Source: Saccharopolyspora_C sp047200635
GTDB taxonomy: Bacteria > Actinomycetota > Actinomycetes > Mycobacteriales > Pseudonocardiaceae
DNA: 64,000 nt
Assembly: GCF_047200635.1 (NCBI RefSeq)
Contig: NZ_JBJZOI010000002.1
Coordinates: forward strand, 186,001-250,000
Direction: 5' to 3'
In this document: in pieces, positions 60,241-64,000 of the stretch
How positions within the stretch are numbered: position 1 is the stretch's first letter
Layout: the number at the start of each line of letters is the position of its first letter
The notes under the pieces: model-generated
What the model was told of the DNA's origin: nothing
The model's database searches: none
What the model saw: only the letters and a program-made list of their open reading frames with translations
Position numbers and translations under genes: made by a program

Positions 60241-61296
60241 GTGAAGATCGAGAAGTGGGTCATCCGGGAGCACGCGGAGGGCGTGCCCGCGGTGGAACGG
60301 ATGTACGAGAAGGTGGTCGAGGACGTCGAGGTCCGGCTCGGGCCCGAGGAGATGCTGCTGCGGACCCGCTACGTCTCCCTCGATCCCTACCTGCACGGCA
60401 TCACGCTGAACCTGCCGATCGGCGAGGCGGCGGGCGGCGATTCGATCATGGAGGTGCTGGAGGCCGGGCCGGAAGCCCGGTTCCGGCCGGGCGACCTGGT
60501 GCAGGGCTGGGGCGGCTGGCGCAGCCACGTGATCAGCACCGGGGTCGGCGGCGTGGTGTTCAGCAGCCAGTTCTCCCTGGAGGTGCCCGCCTACCGCAGG
60601 CTCGATCCGGCGCACTACGACGAGGTGCTGCCGTTGTCCAGCGCGCTGGGCGTCCTCGGCGGCCCCGGCATGGCCGCCTGGGGGACCGTGACGAAGTTCC
60701 TCGACGTGCGTCCCGGCGACACGGTGCTCATCAGCGGCGCCTCGGGCAGCGTCGGCGCGCTGGTCGGTCAGCTCGCCCGGCGCGCCGGGGCCCGGGTGGT
60801 GGGCACGACGGCCTCGCCGGAGAAGGTGCCCCACCTGCGCGAGCTCGGTTTCGACGAGGTCGTGGTCTACCGGCACGGGACGCCCGTCGAGCAGATCCGG
60901 GCGGAGCTGGCGGCAGCGGCGCCGGACGGCGTCGACCGGTACTTCGACAACCTCGGCGGTGCGATCACCGACGCCGCGTTCACCCTGCTCGCGGTCGGCA
61001 GCCGGGTCGCGGTCTGCTGGCAGTGGTCGTACCAGGTCGGTGGCGAGGAGCACGGGCCGCGGCTGCTGCCGTTCCTGATGTACCCGCGCGCCACCGTCCG
61101 GGGGATCTACTCGCTGGAGTGGTACACCGAGGAGAACTGGGACGCGCTGCGCGCGGAGCTGGCGCCGCTGGTGCGCTCCGGGGAGCTCCGCCACGACGAG
61201 ACGGTCTACCGCGGGATCGACGCGATCCCGGACGCCTACCGGAGTCTCTACCACCGCAGCGCGGACAATCGGGGAAAGGTGCTGGTGGAACTGTGA
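60241..61296 (+). CDS. ftdE: Medium-chain NADP-dependent reductase (PTM reductive cyclase, FtdE/IkaC-like)
   Basis: A 351-residue MDR enzyme of the leukotriene B4 12-hydroxydehydrogenase/quinone-oxidoreductase type, lacking zinc ligands. YVSLDPYLHG is near residue 45, the NADP motif SGASGSVGALVGQ is near residue 165, and the end is SADNRGKVLVEL, family-typical. In PTM pathways the homologue closes the last ring reductively by hydride addition. GAGGAG lies before the GTG start. It overlaps the P450 by GTGA, so it is part of the continuous operon. Confidence 0.9.
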   Translation: MKIEKWVIREHAEGVPAVERMYEKVVEDVEVRLGPEEMLLRTRYVSLDPYLHGITLNLPIGEAAGGDSIMEVLEAGPEARFRPGDLVQGWGGWRSHVISTGVGGVVFSSQFSLEVPAYRRLDPAHYDEVLPLSSALGVLGGPGMAAWGTVTKFLDVRPGDTVLISGASGSVGALVGQLARRAGARVVGTTASPEKVPHLRELGFDEVVVYRHGTPVEQIRAELAAAAPDGVDRYFDNLGGAITDAAFTLLAVGSRVAVCWQWSYQVGGEEHGPRLLPFLMYPRATVRGIYSLEWYTEENWDALRAELAPLVRSGELRHDETVYRGIDAIPDAYRSLYHRSADNRGKVLVEL

Positions 61297-62537
61297 GCAG
61301 CGTGGACGAGACCGCGCGGCCCGGCTCGGCCGAGGATCCGCTGAGCTACCCGTTCGGGCGGCCGGACCAGCTGGACGTGCACGCGAGCTACCGGGAGCTG
61401 CGGCGCCGCGATCCGGTGTGCCGGGTGCAGCTGCCCTACGGCGAACCGGCCTGGCTGGTCACCCGCTACGCGGACGTGAAGTTCGTGCTCGGCGACGCGC
61501 GGTTCAGCCGCGCCGCCGCGTTCGAGCGGGACGAGCCCAGCGCCCGCCCGATGGGCGCCATCGGGCGCAACATCCGGAGCCTGCAGTACCTGGATCCGCC
61601 CGAGCACACCGTCCTGCGCAAGATCCTCGGCCAGGCGTTCACCGTGCGGCGCATCGAGAAGCTGCGCCCGAGCGTGGAGCGCCTCGCGCACGAGCTCGTC
61701 GACGGGATGCTGGAGCGCGGGTCCCCCGCGGAGCTGGTGCGGGACTTCGCGCTGCCCTTCCCGGCGGCGGTGATCTGCGAGCTGCTCGGCGTGCCCTACA
61801 GCGACCGGCACGACTTCCAGACGTGGTCGGACGCCTTCGTGTCCACCACGAGCCTCGCCCCGGAGCTGGTCCGCTCCTACGCCGTGCGGTTGCGGGAGTA
61901 CATGACGGCGCTCGTCGCGGAGCGGCGCAAGGCGCCGCGGGAGGACCTGATGAGCACCCTCATCGCCGCGCGCGACGTCGATCAGCGGATCAACGACGAC
62001 GAGCTGGTGGCGCTGGCGGTGGCGATCCTCGTCGGCGGGCACGAGACGACGTCCTCGCAGATCCCGAGCTTCGTGTTCGCGCTGCTCACGCATCCGGACC
62101 TGATGGACCGGGTGCGGGCGGACCCGGGGTTGCTCCCGGCGACCGTGGAGGAGCTGCTGCGCTACGTACCGCTGTTCGCCACGGCGGCGTTCCCGCGCTA
62201 CGCGCTGGAGGACGTGGAGGTGGGCGGGGTGCTGGTGCGCGCGGGCGAGCCGCTGCTGGTGAGCCTGCCCTCGGCGAACCGGGACGAGTCGGTCTACCAC
62301 GACCCCGACGTGCTGGACGTGACGCGGCAGGAGGCCTCGCACGTCGGGTTCGCGCACGGGGCGCACTTCTGCCCCGGAGCGCAGCTGGCCCGGGTGGAGT
62401 TGCAGATCGCGCTGCGCACCCTGCTCCAGCGGTTGCCGGGGTTGCGCTTCGCCACCTCCGAGCGGGACGTGGAGTGGAAGACGGGACTGCTCACGCGGGG
62501 CCCGCTGCGGATGCGAATCGCCTGGGACGAGGCCTGA
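61293..62537 (+). CDS. ftdF: PTM-tailoring cytochrome P450
   Basis: A 414-residue P450 that closes the PTM operon. The I-helix is VGGHETTSSQ, ExxR is in VEELLRYVP, and the heme loop is FAHGAHFCPGAQLAR with a Pro after the Cys, unlike the Ile/Leu in the other three P450s here. Homologues in this position (FtdF, IkaD/CftA types) hydroxylate or oxidise the carbocyclic skeleton or a side chain. The GTG start overlaps the reductase stop. Only 15 bases separate it from a convergent P450 gene, and no hairpin lies between. Confidence 0.9.
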   Translation: MSSVDETARPGSAEDPLSYPFGRPDQLDVHASYRELRRRDPVCRVQLPYGEPAWLVTRYADVKFVLGDARFSRAAAFERDEPSARPMGAIGRNIRSLQYLDPPEHTVLRKILGQAFTVRRIEKLRPSVERLAHELVDGMLERGSPAELVRDFALPFPAAVICELLGVPYSDRHDFQTWSDAFVSTTSLAPELVRSYAVRLREYMTALVAERRKAPREDLMSTLIAARDVDQRINDDELVALAVAILVGGHETTSSQIPSFVFALLTHPDLMDRVRADPGLLPATVEELLRYVPLFATAAFPRYALEDVEVGGVLVRAGEPLLVSLPSANRDESVYHDPDVLDVTRQEASHVGFAHGAHFCPGAQLARVELQIALRTLLQRLPGLRFATSERDVEWKTGLLTRGPLRMRIAWDEA

Positions 62538-62552
62538 CCACCCCGCCGCCGA

Positions 62553-63731
62553 TCACCAGGTCACCGGGAGGCGGTGCACGCCGTAGTTGACCGATGCCGC
62601 GCGCAGCGGCACCTGCTCGGCGGGCACCGCCAACCGGAGTCCGGGAAACCGCCGCAGCAGCCCGGTGAACCCGATCCGCAGCTCCGCCCGGGCCAGTTGC
62701 GCACCCAGGCAGTGATGGATGCCGTGCCCGAACGCGAGGTGCCCGGAGGCCGACCGGCCGAGGTCCAGCCGGTCGGGCTCCGGGAACCGCTCCGGGTCCC
62801 GGTTGGCCGCCGACAGCGACACCGTGATCGGCTCGCCCTCCCGGATGGTCCGGCCGCGCAGCTCGACGTCCTCCAGCGCGGCGCGCGTGGTGCCGAACTG
62901 GTTGATCGTCAGGTACCGCAGCAGCTCCTCCACGGCGGTATCGATCATCGTCGGGTCCGCCCGCAGCGCCGCGAGCTGGCCGGGATGCGCCAGCAGGGCG
63001 AAGGTGCCGAGGGCGAGCACGTTCGCCGTGGTGTCGTCGCCACCGGTGATGAGCATCGAGCTCATCGTCGCGATCTCCTCGTCGGACAGCGCCTCGTCCT
63101 CCAGCAGCGCGCTGACCAGGTCGTCACCCGGGTCGGTGCGCTTGGCGCGCACCTGCTCGTGCAGCTCCGCCCACAGCTGCCCCCAGGCGCGTCCGGCGCT
63201 CTCGGCGTCGTTCTCCAGCGCGAGCATCGATTCGGTGGCCGCGCGCACCGAGGCCCGGTCCAGCCGCACCCCGAGCAGCGTGCCGATCACGCGGAAGGCG
63301 ATCGGACTCGCGAAGGACTCGACCAGGTCGACCGGGGGGCCGCCGTGCCGCATCGCGTCGAGCTGGCGTTCGACGACGTCCGCGACCAGCGGTTCCAGCC
63401 GTCGCACCCGACGCGGGGCGAACGCCGCCGCGAGCTTGCGCCGGTACCAGGCGTGCTCGGCGGCGGGCAGCACGCTGAACAACCCGGGCGGCACCTCGGC
63501 GAGGGCGTCCTCCGCGTCCGCCGGACCGCGCACCACGTCGAGGCGGGCGCTGAAGCGGTGGTCGACGAGCACCTCGCGTGCGAGGTCGTAGCTGGTCACC
63601 AGCCAGCCCAGCCTGCCGTCGGAGTGGTGCAGCCGGACCAGCGGTTGCGCGGCGCGCAGCTCCCGCAACCCGTCGTGCGGGTCGAAGGGGTGGCTGCGAG
63701 TGGTGGGGTGGCGCACCGGCGAGCTGGTCAT
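62553..63731 (-). CDS. Cytochrome P450, convergent with the PTM operon
   Basis: A 392-residue P450. The I-helix reads ITGGDDTTAN, so the usual acid-alcohol pair is Asp-Thr and the His-Glu of AGHETT is replaced. ExxR is in VEELLRYLT, and the heme loop is FGHGIHHCLGAQLAR. GAGGAG precedes the ATG. Its C-terminus (YGVHRLPVTW) resembles those of the P450s at 2493 and 7168 more than the PTM P450. It might tailor the PTM or be unrelated. Opposite orientation and a separate promoter mean it is not part of the core operon. Confidence 0.9.
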   Translation of the reverse strand: MTSSPVRHPTTRSHPFDPHDGLRELRAAQPLVRLHHSDGRLGWLVTSYDLAREVLVDHRFSARLDVVRGPADAEDALAEVPPGLFSVLPAAEHAWYRRKLAAAFAPRRVRRLEPLVADVVERQLDAMRHGGPPVDLVESFASPIAFRVIGTLLGVRLDRASVRAATESMLALENDAESAGRAWGQLWAELHEQVRAKRTDPGDDLVSALLEDEALSDEEIATMSSMLITGGDDTTANVLALGTFALLAHPGQLAALRADPTMIDTAVEELLRYLTINQFGTTRAALEDVELRGRTIREGEPITVSLSAANRDPERFPEPDRLDLGRSASGHLAFGHGIHHCLGAQLARAELRIGFTGLLRRFPGLRLAVPAEQVPLRAASVNYGVHRLPVTW

Positions 63732-63994
63732 GGCGGACTCCTCGTCGCGAAGGGGTGGGGGAGACGTCGTCCATGCTTCCGGTGCGGCGGGGACAGGTCA
63801 GGGAAATCCACCCGTCCGTGCGGCGGTGCACTCGATGGTGCGGGGCGGAAAGCCGTTCAGCCCAACGGTTTCCGCTCTTCGGGTCCGCTCTCCGGGAAAT
63901 CCCCGCGCTGTTCCGGGGACATCCCGGACGTGATCGCGATCGGGACCCAGCATCGTGGTGCTCACTTGATCGACGATCCAGGGGAGAAACCGAC

Positions 63995-64000
63995 ATGGGC
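63995..64000 (+). CDS. Start of a gene running off the window
   Basis: ATGGGC at the very end follows GGGGAGA by seven bases, a good ribosome binding site, so a gene probably begins here, divergent from the P450 at 63731. Only two codons are visible, so nothing can be said of the product. The 263-base spacer before it shows no clear promoter. Confidence 0.4.

Noticed and set aside
1..64000. tRNA, rRNA, CRISPR arrays, insertion sequences or integrase/attachment sites
   Set aside because: I looked for cloverleaf-like elements, regularly spaced repeats and transposase or integrase motifs and saw none.

Overview
The window is GC-rich actinobacterial DNA. Ribosome binding sites are of the AGGAGG type, GTG and TTG starts are common, and stop/start codons overlap as ATGA or GTGA. 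XRE-DUF5753 regulators paired with DUF397 proteins, four cytochrome P450s, a glycosyltransferase and a polycyclic tetramate macrolactam (PTM) locus suggest a filamentous antibiotic producer. My best guess is the order Pseudonocardiales (Saccharopolyspora-like), but no rRNA or housekeeping marker is present to settle the genus.

Layout. 0-1.7 kb: a divergent module of a small Cys-rich protein, an XRE-DUF5753 regulator and a DUF397 protein. 1.7-2.4 kb: an iron-box-controlled siderophore-type acyltransferase. 2.5-8.4 kb: a P450/SDR/esterase operon, a secreted glycosidase-like lipoprotein and a second P450, linked by two copies of a TetR-type palindrome. 8.5-12.2 kb: a Cys-rich peptide, a DJ-1/PfpI protein, an MmyB-like regulator and a glycosyltransferase. 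12.4-17.2 kb: a TetR regulator divergent from bioB-bioA-bioF-bioD, with two BioQ-type boxes between them. 17.2-19.3 kb: a regulated hydrolase and an iron-regulated siderophore-binding lipoprotein. 19.5-24.2 kb: a four-gene cassette (Crp/Fnr regulator, class III cyclase-like protein, degenerate-NTPase/HEAT protein, fourth protein) that I regard as the best candidate for an undescribed signalling or conflict system. 25.0-27.1 kb: two secreted family-18 chitinases behind DasR-like sites.

27.2-29.1 kb: a chorismate-lyase-like protein coupled to a PobA-type hydroxylase, which together could make protocatechuate. 29.5-35.1 kb: a secreted HExxH protease, then a LysR-controlled operon (HisD-like dehydrogenase, double NTF2-fold protein, nitrilase-type hydrolase). 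35.4-37.6 kb: a second Cys-rich/XRE/DUF397 module, with an extra DUF397 gene broken by one base. 37.6-46.6 kb: a catabolic regulon (cupin, hydrolase, second HisD-like enzyme, SDR, HpcH-type aldolase, LacI regulator, MFS symporter, secreted GH13 enzyme), tied together by three copies of a near-palindrome related to TGCATACGTATGCA.

47.6-62.5 kb: the PTM cluster. It consists of one 3085-residue iterative PKS-NRPS (KS-AT-DH-KR-ACP-C-A-T-TE), two phytoene-desaturase-like cyclases, an MDR reductase and a P450, all translationally coupled or nearly so. No sterol-desaturase-type ornithine hydroxylase gene lies upstream. The synthase carries a TTA leucine codon at residue 23, which suggests bldA-type developmental control. 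A further P450 converges on the cluster, and a new gene begins in the last six bases.
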